A model generated the notes under the pieces. It saw only the letters and a list, made by a program, of their open reading frames with translations, was not told the DNA's origin and did not search any database. From assembly GCF_001559075.2 (NCBI RefSeq), contig NZ_CP014015.2:3782001-3846000 (forward strand): a stretch of DNA of 64,000 bases. The letters are read 5' to 3'. Source of the stretch: Citrobacter amalonaticus (GTDB lineage Bacteria > Pseudomonadota > Gammaproteobacteria > Enterobacterales > Enterobacteriaceae). Below, one piece after another: positions 16,220-24,127 of the stretch; position 1 is the stretch's first letter; each line of letters opens with the position of its first letter. Made by a program: the position numbers and the translations under genes.

Positions 16220-17524
16220 TTATTTAACCGATTTAATCGGTAATACAAAGAATGATGAAGCAAAGACAAAAATAATGGCGGCAATAAATAATGATGAATA
16301 ATCATTATTGAATGTCGCTAATAACCAGGCCGATAATATAGGGCTAAATGATTGTGGTAATACCGTCGCGATAGTCAGGATCCCCATATCTTTACCTGCT
16401 TGTTTACCGCCACCAGGTAATACCTGAGTCATGAGTGCCATATCAATGGAGGTATATGCCCCGTAACCCAATCCCATAATCGCGGCATAAATATACATAC
16501 CGGTCAGCGTTGGCATAAGCAGAGGAATACAGAGGCCAGCCGCCATCAGAATTGTGGAGAGAAAAACGAAAATCTTACGCCGCTGCAGTTTATCGGAGAT
16601 GACACCGGATACCAGACCGGAAAAGAGCAAGGTGACCAGCGTGATGACCGAGATCGTACCGATGGCGTAGTTGGACTCCTCAACACTTAGCCCAATGAAA
16701 TCCTGAAGGATATACAGTTGATAGGTGACCACGCCCTGATAGCCCAGATACATCGCAAAGCGGCCAAAGAATGCCCAACCGAAATCGGGATACTGACGTG
16801 GACTGACCCAGAAGTTTTTGAAAAACGTTCCCCATTTGAAGGGCTCTACCGGTAGATCTCGCGTCGACGGTTCACGGTTGATCAACACAAAGGCGAGACA
16901 GCAGGCAGCGATCGCCAGAGCAAACACGAGGTAGCCTAACTGGAGATTCCAGGCCAGATATCCGGCGAGGATGATACCGACGGTCCCGCCCGCTGTCGAA
17001 CCAGCACCGACGAAGCCTGAGGCTATCCCTCTGTTTTCTGGTAAGAATCTATCCGCCACGACGGTGGCGAGCGGCCCATTCATACAGTTCAGCGAAACCG
17101 ATGCCATCAGCCAGAAAACCGCAATTCCGGCGATGGTTGTCATCATTGAGATGCCGAAAATCGCCAGTCCGCCAATTAACGCGCCACCAACAATGAAAGG
17201 CGATCTGCGGCCCCAGGTTGAACGGCATCGATCGGATAATGCCCCGGCAATGGGTTGCGCGAAAATGGTAAACAACAGGGCCGTGGTCATGACAATCGCC
17301 AGGTTATTGGCTTTATTTGCCGGGTCGATTTGCGCGACATGGTTCGGCAAAAGAACGGAAATAACACCACAATACAAGGCCAGCAGAACAAAGAAATTAG
17401 TGAACAGGGAAGCCAGAAGAATATTTTTCTTTTTCCCGGTGACCATGATATTGCCTTCGGGAGAGTCGGTTTGGTGCTTATCGGCAGCCTTCCCGGATGG
17501 CAATGTGTTGATATTATCAGACAT
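16220..17524 (-). CDS. MFS sugar transporter, SLC45/GPH-like
   Basis: This 434-residue protein has twelve predicted membrane helices. The loop 2-3 motif GALSDRCRSTWGRRSPFIVGG at about residues 94-114 is typical of sucrose-type (SLC45/GPH-like) carriers in the major facilitator superfamily, and GLVSGVISDKLQRRK repeats it in the second half. It is probably the inner membrane importer, by proton symport, for the operon's substrate. It sits between the lactonase gene (69 bases) and the FucO-like gene (81 bases). GAGGAAA precedes the start. The presence of a sucrose-porin-like gene and a disaccharide-type carrier hints at a glycoside, but no glycosidase is encoded nearby. Confidence 0.85.
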   Translation of the reverse strand: MSDNINTLPSGKAADKHQTDSPEGNIMVTGKKKNILLASLFTNFFVLLALYCGVISVLLPNHVAQIDPANKANNLAIVMTTALLFTIFAQPIAGALSDRCRSTWGRRSPFIVGGALIGGLAIFGISMMTTIAGIAVFWLMASVSLNCMNGPLATVVADRFLPENRGIASGFVGAGSTAGGTVGIILAGYLAWNLQLGYLVFALAIAACCLAFVLINREPSTRDLPVEPFKWGTFFKNFWVSPRQYPDFGWAFFGRFAMYLGYQGVVTYQLYILQDFIGLSVEESNYAIGTISVITLVTLLFSGLVSGVISDKLQRRKIFVFLSTILMAAGLCIPLLMPTLTGMYIYAAIMGLGYGAYTSIDMALMTQVLPGGGKQAGKDMGILTIATVLPQSFSPILSAWLLATFNNDYSSLFIAAIIFVFASSFFVLPIKSVK

Positions 17525-17593
17525 GCTTATTTCCTCAAATTTTATACAGTAGGGTAAAATGAAATAAACGACATCAGTGTAAATTTGACTTTT

Positions 17594-18457
17594 TTAACCT
17601 TTCCTGGCTTTTTTCAGGTATATATTCCTGGCGTTATCAGCCATGATTGCGTTTATTTCCTCCGGCGACAGAGAGGTAATGGCGTCGGTCACGCAATTCC
17701 TCCAGCGGGTATAGCCTCCGGCCAGTTCGACAACCGGCCAGTCACCGCCAAATAAGCAGCGTTGTGCGCCAAATGTAGTGATGGCCTGTTGTATCCAGGG
17801 CTTCAGATGTTCCGGTTGCCCGTTTTCCCAGTCGGCCTCCGTCGGCAGTCCCGAGAGTTTGCAGACGAGGTTGGGGAAGGTTGCCAACTGTTTAATTCCC
17901 TCCACCCATTCTTGCCATTCGTGGCGGACGATGGCCGGTTTGCCTATGTGGTCGAGGACCACGCAAGCCTCCGGTGCCCGTTCGTAGAGCCATGTCATCA
18001 GGTCGTAAAGGGCAGGCAGTTGTGCAGCCCTGACGCACATATCAATGACAAAACCTTCTTCTACTGCCGCCAGCAAACCGGCACGGTAATCTGCGCTGTA
18101 AAACCATTCCCGCGCTTCGTTCTGTAGGGAACGGCGAATACCCACCACGCGCGGAAGCTGTCGTAACTGGCGCAGATAAGGAATGACGGCGTTACCACAT
18201 TCCAGGGGCGCCCAGGCGACAATGCCTGCTATGGCAATCGGACTGTCATCAGCCAGTTGATTCAGCCAGTTCACTTCTTTAATGGCCTGTTCAGCCGCGC
18301 AGTCGGCCTGAACCACAATTGCCGCATCCGGCGCTCCGGCATGCCGGGCAAGCTCCTGCGGTAAAAAAGCCCGGTTTAGCGCTGGCAGGTCGCGGAGCCA
18401 GTCATAGCGCAATAATCCCGGATCCCAGAGATGAAGATGACTGTCGAGCGTTTTCAT
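17594..18457 (-). CDS. Amidohydrolase-family sugar lactonase (fuconolactonase-like)
   Basis: The 287-residue enzyme is of the COG3618 amidohydrolase group that includes L-fucono-1,5-lactonase and L-rhamnono-lactonase. LDSHLHLWDPGLLRYDWL (His7, His9) is the N-terminal metal-site motif, VVLDHIGKP (about 198-206) and CLFGGDWPV (about 257-265, catalytic Asp) are the later ones. It would open the lactone formed by the aldo/keto reductase whose gene overlaps its start by 4 bases. Alternative: another lactone or dicarboxylate hydrolase of the same group. Confidence 0.82.
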   Translation of the reverse strand: MKTLDSHLHLWDPGLLRYDWLRDLPALNRAFLPQELARHAGAPDAAIVVQADCAAEQAIKEVNWLNQLADDSPIAIAGIVAWAPLECGNAVIPYLRQLRQLPRVVGIRRSLQNEAREWFYSADYRAGLLAAVEEGFVIDMCVRAAQLPALYDLMTWLYERAPEACVVLDHIGKPAIVRHEWQEWVEGIKQLATFPNLVCKLSGLPTEADWENGQPEHLKPWIQQAITTFGAQRCLFGGDWPVVELAGGYTRWRNCVTDAITSLSPEEINAIMADNARNIYLKKARKG

Positions 18458-19404
18458 TTCTGCGCCTTCCCGCCGTTACCTGGCAACACATCCCAGCCGA
18501 TGTTCAGTACTGGCGCCATCAGGGCGTTAATGTTGTCCAGCAGTTCAGGATCGAGCGGTTGCTCAGACCAGCGGACGTTATCAAGCATGTTATCGGCGCT
18601 GGCGGTCCCAATGACGGTGGACGCAATACCATGCTCAGCGGCGGTCGTCAGAGCAAACTGCAGGGCAACCTGCGCGATGTTCACGCCGACGCTGTCGCAC
18701 AGTTCAGACACGTGGCGACATACGCGCTGGACATCGTCGTGGGCCGGATGCCAGTCCGGCGCACCTGAACGGGTCAGCAGTCCCATTGAGAGTGGGGACG
18801 CATTGAGGACGCCAATACCTGCTTTGTTCAACCGCTGCGCTACGGCGCCCAGTCGTCGGTCCTGTAAAGTCCATGTGCAATAGGCCATGACCGTATCGAC
18901 TTTCTGCTCGCAGGCGACACGTTCGAGTAGCGGCAGGTCGTAGCCGGTGATACCGACGTGGCGGACCACGCCGCTGTCCTTGAGTTCACGAAGCGTCGGC
19001 AGCGCTTCATCCAGCAGTTGCGACATCTCTCCGTATTCAATGTCGTGACACTGAATGACATCGATGTAATCACAGCCCAGGCGAGTGAGGCTCTCTTCCA
19101 CACTGCGTAAGGTGGCTTCGCGCGAGAAGTCCCAGAGGTTGTCGCCATAGCGGCCGACCTTGGTCGCGAGGGTGTAACTTTCACGACGAACGCCTTTAAG
19201 CGCGACACCTAATGCCGTTTCGGCTTTCGTGAGCCCGTAGTAGGGGGCAACATCAAAGTAGTTCACGCCATGACTGAGCGCGGTGGCAACAGTCTCATTG
19301 GCTTGCTGTTGAGACACCGGATGATAAATGCTACCCAGCGATGCGGCTCCCATCGCGAGAACGGGGACCTGAATTCCTGTGTGGCCCAGCGGTACGGTTT
19401 TCAT
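18454..19404 (-). CDS. Aldo/keto reductase, aldose 1-dehydrogenase candidate
   Basis: This 316-residue TIM-barrel oxidoreductase resembles the L-fucose/L-galactose dehydrogenase branch of the aldo/keto reductases. NYFDVAPYYGLTKAE holds the catalytic Asp and Tyr, LATKVGR the Lys and IQCHDIEYG the His of the tetrad. IASTVIGTAS near residue 270 is the NAD(P) phosphate-binding segment. It is predicted to oxidise the anomeric carbon of a (6-deoxy)aldose to a lactone. The gene overlaps its neighbours on both sides by 4 bases, which indicates tight coupling with the lactonase and dehydratase. Confidence 0.83.
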   Translation of the reverse strand: MKTVPLGHTGIQVPVLAMGAASLGSIYHPVSQQQANETVATALSHGVNYFDVAPYYGLTKAETALGVALKGVRRESYTLATKVGRYGDNLWDFSREATLRSVEESLTRLGCDYIDVIQCHDIEYGEMSQLLDEALPTLRELKDSGVVRHVGITGYDLPLLERVACEQKVDTVMAYCTWTLQDRRLGAVAQRLNKAGIGVLNASPLSMGLLTRSGAPDWHPAHDDVQRVCRHVSELCDSVGVNIAQVALQFALTTAAEHGIASTVIGTASADNMLDNVRWSEQPLDPELLDNINALMAPVLNIGWDVLPGNGGKAQK

Positions 19405-20573
19405 TTTGTAGTCCTTGTTGATTGTTCGGGTTGTGGTGACTGGAGTGTCAGCCTTAGCCCGGCGCGTTCCGGTCTGACATGGGGGCCCTGGGCAATCGTC
19501 CAGCTCCCCTTATCGTGCTGTGACTGAATTGCCGTTTCATCAATGGAAATACCGAGTCCGGGTTCATCGCCCAACAGGATGCCGCCATTTTCTATTCGTT
19601 GATCCACCTGGAGACCCAACGGGAAATTCAGGTCCTGCACTTCACAACTCAGATGATTGACGACCGAGGCGGCGGCGTGGGCAACGGGGTTGGCGTTGTA
19701 GCCGACGGGGCTGACCGGCAGGTTAAACGCCTGCGCCAGATTCGCCACGCGCAGGAAATGGGTAATCCCCCAACACATTCCCGCCTGTAGCACATCGACC
19801 GCCTGCGCGTTCAGCAACGGCAGGTACTGCTCTATACCCGTCAGGTTTTCTCCTGTCGCCACCGCGCAGGTTACCTGCTGGCGAATCGCGGCGTGACCGG
19901 CGGCATCCCAGCGTCTTACAGGTTCCTCAATCCAGCTCAGATCCAGTGTTTCCTGTAAACGATTGATATAGCGGACAGCCTGTTTGCTGTTCATTGACTC
20001 ATTGACATCCAGCATCATGACCGGCGAAGGGGTGTTACGCAGATAAACCTCTCTGACCGCCGCAAAGCGTTCCCGGTCCTGCTCAACGTCCAGCCCACCT
20101 TTGAGTTTGAATGCGCTGAATCCCCGATCGGCAAAACGTTGATGCAATGCGACCAGCGCATCCAGTGAGAGCGGGTAATCCAGTCCGGACGCATAGCCAG
20201 GAACGAACCCCTGCCTGGCGCCAAGCTGCCGCCAGAGCGGTTCTCCCGCGCACTTCGCTTTCAGATCCCATAACGCCATGTCGACAACGCCGATGGCGCC
20301 GAAGGTATTACCGGCATGACCACTTTTGAAAACCCAGGCCAGCATGCGATCGTAAAGTGCGGTCACCGCACGGGGATCTTCACCTTCAATCGCCGGGAAG
20401 ACACGTTCGATGTCGGCATGCCCGCCGAGGCCAATCCCGGTGATCCCTTCGTCTGTTTCCAGCATCAGAACAGGCACTTCGGTCACCCCGGACTCGATGG
20501 TGCCGTTAACATCACCAATCGGTCTTTCCCAGTGATGCCAGGTGGTTAGCGTACGCCAGCCTGTAATTTTCAT
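19401..20573 (-). CDS. Enolase-superfamily sugar acid dehydratase
   Basis: The 390-residue protein is of the mandelate racemase/muconate lactonising group. AFKLKGG gives the K-x-K base (Lys156, Lys158), and the metal ligands are Asp189 (MMLDVNES), Glu216 (SWIEEP) and Glu242 (ATGENL). The usual downstream Asp (strand 6) and His (strand 7) dyad is not obvious: VLQAGMCWGIT and SPVGYNANP stand where they are expected. In the operon it should dehydrate an aldonate to a 2-keto-3-deoxy acid. The ATG at 20573 has GAGGAG 8 bases ahead, so it is preferred over an upstream GTG. Confidence 0.82.
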   Translation of the reverse strand: MKITGWRTLTTWHHWERPIGDVNGTIESGVTEVPVLMLETDEGITGIGLGGHADIERVFPAIEGEDPRAVTALYDRMLAWVFKSGHAGNTFGAIGVVDMALWDLKAKCAGEPLWRQLGARQGFVPGYASGLDYPLSLDALVALHQRFADRGFSAFKLKGGLDVEQDRERFAAVREVYLRNTPSPVMMLDVNESMNSKQAVRYINRLQETLDLSWIEEPVRRWDAAGHAAIRQQVTCAVATGENLTGIEQYLPLLNAQAVDVLQAGMCWGITHFLRVANLAQAFNLPVSPVGYNANPVAHAAASVVNHLSCEVQDLNFPLGLQVDQRIENGGILLGDEPGLGISIDETAIQSQHDKGSWTIAQGPHVRPERAGLRLTLQSPQPEQSTRTTK

Positions 20574-20578
20574 CCGTC

Positions 20579-21616
20579 TCACTCCTCTGTGTGCTGCACG
20601 GTACGTAAATCAATCACCATTCTTCCCTGGATTGTGCCGTCGTCCATTTCCTTGAAAATGGCATTGAGCTCCTCCAGTTTTCGGGGCTGTACGACAGGAC
20701 GGACGCGCCCGGCAAGCGCATGCTGGAAGGCTTCCGCCAGATCCTGACGCGTTCCCACCAGGCTGCCGACAATCTGGATGCCATCAAGCACCGTCTTGAC
20801 GATATTCAGCGAGAGTTCACCGGCAGGAACGGCCACGCACACGACTTTGCCACCGGCCCGGACGCTGTTAACCGCCTGATTAAAGGCCGAACGCGCGACT
20901 GCCACCACAATTGCTGAGTGCGCGCCGCCCCCCGTTAACGCCTGAATCCGGGCGGGAACATCCTCTTTATTGGGGTTAAGCGTGACGTCCGCGCCGCTTG
21001 CTTTGGCCAGTGCCAGTTTGTCATCCTGAATATCAATGGCGATCACGCGGGCATTAAACACATTGCGGGCAAACTGGATCGCCATATTGCCTAAACCGCC
21101 TGCTCCCCAGATTGCCAGCCACTGCCCCGGACGGACTCCGGAGACCTGGGCTGCCTTGTAGGTTGTTACGCCCGCGCAGGTAATGCTGCTGGCCACCAGG
21201 GGATCAAGACCTTCCGGGACCTTTACCGCGTAATCCGCTTTGACGATGCACTGTTCGGCCATCGCGCCATCGACGCTGTAACCGGCATTTTTCACGTCGC
21301 GGCAGAAGGTCTCCCGCCCGCTGACACAGTATTCGCATACGCCACAGCCCTCATAAAACCAGGCAATACTGACGCGATCGCCCACCTTCAGGCTGGTCAC
21401 GTCGTCGGCAATGGCGCTGACAATCCCGATGCCTTCGTGCCCAGGAATTCGCCCCGGCACCGGGCCAAAATCACCCTGCACGACATGTAAATCGGTGTGG
21501 CAAACGCCGCAACATTCCACGTTGACCAGCGCTTCACCGGAGGCTAACGCCCGCACGGCCTGCTGGCGAAATTCCACTTTGCCTGGCTGCGCCTGACTGA
21601 TTACCGCTGCTTTCAT
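20579..21616 (-). CDS. Zinc alcohol dehydrogenase, AdhP-like
   Basis: This 345-residue medium-chain dehydrogenase follows remembered E. coli AdhP closely. CCGVCHTDLH (catalytic zinc Cys), GHEGIGIV, the structural zinc cluster CGVCEYCVSGRETFC, CAGVTTYKA and the Rossmann motif GAGGLGNMA are all present. It interconverts primary alcohols and aldehydes with NAD. In this operon it could reduce acetaldehyde released by the DeoC-like aldolase, or another aldehyde product. Two adjacent ATG codons are possible starts; the second is used because it gives the family N-terminus MKAAVIS. Confidence 0.88.
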   Translation of the reverse strand: MKAAVISQAQPGKVEFRQQAVRALASGEALVNVECCGVCHTDLHVVQGDFGPVPGRIPGHEGIGIVSAIADDVTSLKVGDRVSIAWFYEGCGVCEYCVSGRETFCRDVKNAGYSVDGAMAEQCIVKADYAVKVPEGLDPLVASSITCAGVTTYKAAQVSGVRPGQWLAIWGAGGLGNMAIQFARNVFNARVIAIDIQDDKLALAKASGADVTLNPNKEDVPARIQALTGGGAHSAIVVAVARSAFNQAVNSVRAGGKVVCVAVPAGELSLNIVKTVLDGIQIVGSLVGTRQDLAEAFQHALAGRVRPVVQPRKLEELNAIFKEMDDGTIQGRMVIDLRTVQHTEE

Positions 21617-21628
21617 CATCCTGTCCTG

Positions 21629-22129
21629 TCAGTTAAGTTCCGGTACGAGGTTGTCGACAATCCGCTGGCGCCGTGCAACATAGGCGGGGAGGGGCTGTAC
21701 GCCAGACGCGTCGGTGAACCAGGCGAAGGGATCGGTGCTGGCGACCAGGGCGAAGTTGGCCCAGGGCTCAAACGATCCGGAACGGATAATCAGCTTGGCT
21801 TGCAGGGCTATTTCGTGGCACAGCGTTTCATGGCTCGCGGCGAAAAATTCCGCGCCTGAACCGGTGTAGATCGTTTGTACCTCGCGGTACAACTGCGGAT
21901 GGCAGTCGCGGACTTCGCTGGCAAAATGCACCTCTTCGACGAAGAGTTCTTTACGCAGCACGCGCAGGATCTCCCGGACGTCAATCTGCCCGGGCCAGAA
22001 GCCCAGATCGATTCGGTTCGCGTGCGCCGGAATCGGGAATCCCGCATCGGTAACCAGGACAATATCGGTGTGGCCTAAGGTGGCTAACGCGGCGGCAAGT
22101 TCAGGGTGTAAGATTCTGTCGGGTCTCAT
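21629..22129 (-). CDS. RbsD/FucU-family sugar pyranase with C-terminal extension
   Basis: The 166-residue protein is a mutarotase of the RbsD family that converts pyranose to furanose forms for a kinase. LATLGHTDIVLVTDAGFPIP holds the catalytic His20 and Asp28 and RSGSFEPWANFALVAS matches the RbsD C-terminal signature. It runs about 27 residues past the usual end (RbsD is 139 residues), with a tail containing VQPLPAYVARRQRI. It lies 1 base after the kinase gene, mirroring rbsD-rbsK logic. Confidence 0.87.
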   Translation of the reverse strand: MRPDRILHPELAAALATLGHTDIVLVTDAGFPIPAHANRIDLGFWPGQIDVREILRVLRKELFVEEVHFASEVRDCHPQLYREVQTIYTGSGAEFFAASHETLCHEIALQAKLIIRSGSFEPWANFALVASTDPFAWFTDASGVQPLPAYVARRQRIVDNLVPELN

Positions 22130-22130
22130 G

Positions 22131-23063
22131 TTATGGATTCCTTCGGCTCAGGTTGAATTGCATCCAGGCATCGACATCGCTGCGATATTTATAAGAGGGA
22201 ACCGTTTCCCAGTCAGAGCAGCACAGTGCCGCCGTGGCGTTAGCAAACAGGACCGCTTCGTTAACGGGTTTACCTTCATCCAGCGCCACAGCAAGGGCGG
22301 CGTTAAAACTATCACCTGCGCCGTTGCTATCGACGACGTCTACCAGACAGGGCGGTATCTCCAGCGTCGTATCAGCGGTGTAGACCGCCGCGCCCGCGTC
22401 CCCCAGCGTCATCACCACATAGCGGCATCCCGTTTCCAGTAGCCTGTCGGCAACCTCGCGGTTACTCAGCGGATCGTCCGGAGCCAGCCCCAGAGCGACA
22501 CGAGCTTCCGTTTCATTGGGCGTCAGGAAGTCAACCGCGCTCAAATCGCGTCCGCGAAGATCTCTGGCCGGCGCTGGGTTGAGAATCGTCGTCTTATCCA
22601 GCGCTTTGGCCTTTCTTAAACCGTAGAGCGCCGTTTCGAGCGGAATTTCTAACTGGGTTAACACCACGTGGCTGTTTTTAAGTTGCTGCAGCGCGTTATC
22701 GACAAGGGCAGGGGTAAAAAGCTTGTTAGCCCCCATATCTACCACAATGACATTGCGTCCTTCTTTGTCCTTAATGATCAGGCCCGCGCCGGTGGGCAGT
22801 TCGCTGGTCAGGGTCAGCGCATCAATATTGATCCCTTCTTCCTGCATCAGTTCGATAAACTCATTACCGAAGGTGTCATTACCCACCACGCCGCTGTAGG
22901 CGACATCGGCCCCTAAGCGCGCGGCCTGAACCGCCATGTCGGAGCCTTTTCCTCCCCATGTCTGGCGGAAGTCATGTCCGATCAGCGTTTCCCCGGCGAG
23001 CGGGATACGTTCAGCGGTCATGACCAGCGCTTTCGCGTAGCTACCGAGAATAAATACACTCAT
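22131..23063 (-). CDS. PfkB-family sugar kinase, ribokinase-like
   Basis: The 310-residue kinase shows the PfkB signatures: GGKGSDMAVQAARLG (about 36-50) and VDSNGAGDSFNAALAVAL (about 247-264, catalytic Asp). TPNETEA is typical of ribokinases. The start at 23063 (MSVFILGSYAK) has AAGGAG 8 bases ahead; an upstream in-frame ATG lies within the DeoC-like gene. With a pyranase gene on one side and an aldolase gene on the other, the likely substrate is a pentose or deoxypentose furanose, phosphorylated at the terminal hydroxyl. Confidence 0.87.
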   Translation of the reverse strand: MSVFILGSYAKALVMTAERIPLAGETLIGHDFRQTWGGKGSDMAVQAARLGADVAYSGVVGNDTFGNEFIELMQEEGINIDALTLTSELPTGAGLIIKDKEGRNVIVVDMGANKLFTPALVDNALQQLKNSHVVLTQLEIPLETALYGLRKAKALDKTTILNPAPARDLRGRDLSAVDFLTPNETEARVALGLAPDDPLSNREVADRLLETGCRYVVMTLGDAGAAVYTADTTLEIPPCLVDVVDSNGAGDSFNAALAVALDEGKPVNEAVLFANATAALCCSDWETVPSYKYRSDVDAWMQFNLSRRNP

Positions 23064-23121
23064 CACATACTCCTTAAATTGTGCAGGGCGTTGTGCCGCT
23101 GCGGCCAGCGGCACATTTCGG

Positions 23122-23823
23122 TTAATAAGCGTTGATGTCGCCAACCAGTCCTTTGACCAGTTCAGGACCGGAACTGGTCCCCACTAATTCAGCACCCGCT
23201 ACGAACATCTCTTTCATTTTCTCAATCGTATTCACTTTACCGGAGACTTTGACCCGGCAAGGCGCCTGGATGTGAGCTTTGAGAAGTCGCACATCTTCCA
23301 CCGTTGCGGCGCAACCGCCTTTGCCCCAACCGCTTGACTGTTTCACCCAGTCAATACCGGCTTCATAGGCATAACGGGTAGCTTTGATTTTCATCGCTTC
23401 TTCGGTGATGAAACCAAATTCCAGCATGGCTTTAACTTTCATTCCCAGGTCATGTGCGACATGGGTGACTTCCTTCAGCTCACGGAAATAAAGTTCATCC
23501 TCACCCCCCAGCAGAAAACCCGGATTGGGTGGAAAATCAAACTCATCGGCACCTTCTTTTGCCAGTTCGCGCACCACGGCAACTTTCATTACGGTGGTGT
23601 CGTTCGCCTGCGGAAAGTTCACGGTTGTGGCGACACGAACCCCGGTCCCTTTCAGCACATCTTTGGCAAGGGAGACCCAGCAGGGGGCAATCATTGCCGC
23701 ATCAAACTGATATTCCATACAGATATTCAGATGCTGGATAAGCCCTTCCCGGGTTAAGTCAGGATTGACGTTCGTGAATTGAATGGCTTTGGCTACCTGA
23801 CGTGGGTCATTAAAATCGATCAT
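23122..23823 (-). CDS. DeoC-like class I aldolase
   Basis: This 233-residue TIM-barrel aldolase matches the deoxyribose-phosphate aldolase family. DWVKQSSGWGKGG gives the Schiff base Lys161 and CRVKVSGKV gives the second lysine, Lys192; ADEFDFPPN holds the conserved Asp. The N-terminus AIQFTNVNPDLTREGL replaces the usual D-x-T-x-L motif with FTNV, so substrate preference may differ from 2-deoxyribose 5-phosphate. It is the first gene of the 12-gene operon. The product aldehyde could feed the AdhP-like enzyme. Confidence 0.82.
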   Translation of the reverse strand: MIDFNDPRQVAKAIQFTNVNPDLTREGLIQHLNICMEYQFDAAMIAPCWVSLAKDVLKGTGVRVATTVNFPQANDTTVMKVAVVRELAKEGADEFDFPPNPGFLLGGEDELYFRELKEVTHVAHDLGMKVKAMLEFGFITEEAMKIKATRYAYEAGIDWVKQSSGWGKGGCAATVEDVRLLKAHIQAPCRVKVSGKVNTIEKMKEMFVAGAELVGTSSGPELVKGLVGDINAY

Positions 23824-23949
23824 TTACTGCGACTCCTGTTAGCTGAAAAAACATACGTTATGGGCTAAGACCTACTTTAGGGAGGGGGCAGAAAATGTGT
23901 GATAGGCAAGAATCCCGGCTATATGGACAGAATTTTCAGGGTGAAATTT

Positions 23950-23967
23950 TTGCGACATCAGTCGCAA
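23950..23967. promoter_or_regulatory. Palindrome in the promoter region of the sugar operon
   Basis: TTGCGAC (23950-23956), ATCA, GTCGCAA (23961-23967) form a perfect 18-base palindrome about 127 bases upstream of the DeoC-like start. It lies in the only gap from which the 12-gene operon can start (23824-24127), so it may be an operator or part of a leader hairpin. AraC-type proteins usually bind direct repeats, so another regulator is possible. Confidence 0.35.
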
Positions 23968-24071
23968 TTCCGCACGGCGGGAGGCCATCATGAATGAGGG
24001 GAATTAAGACAGAATGCAGTTTTCAGGCGGGAACGCGTTGTTGCTTACATGAGGGCTGGCGTCAGTCCACA

Positions 24072-24105
24072 GCAAAAAGCGCGGAGGGGGCTTACCGATG
24101 CTCCG
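24072..24105 (-). terminator. Rho-independent terminator of the GNAT ceramide-synthase-like gene
   Basis: On the minus strand CGCGGAG (24105-24099) pairs with CTCCGCG (24084-24078), loop of 14 bases, followed by CTTTTTG. It lies 22 bases after the stop of the GNAT-type gene. Confidence 0.78.
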
Positions 24106-24127
24106 CGTTTGCTTCTTCAGACTGCGA

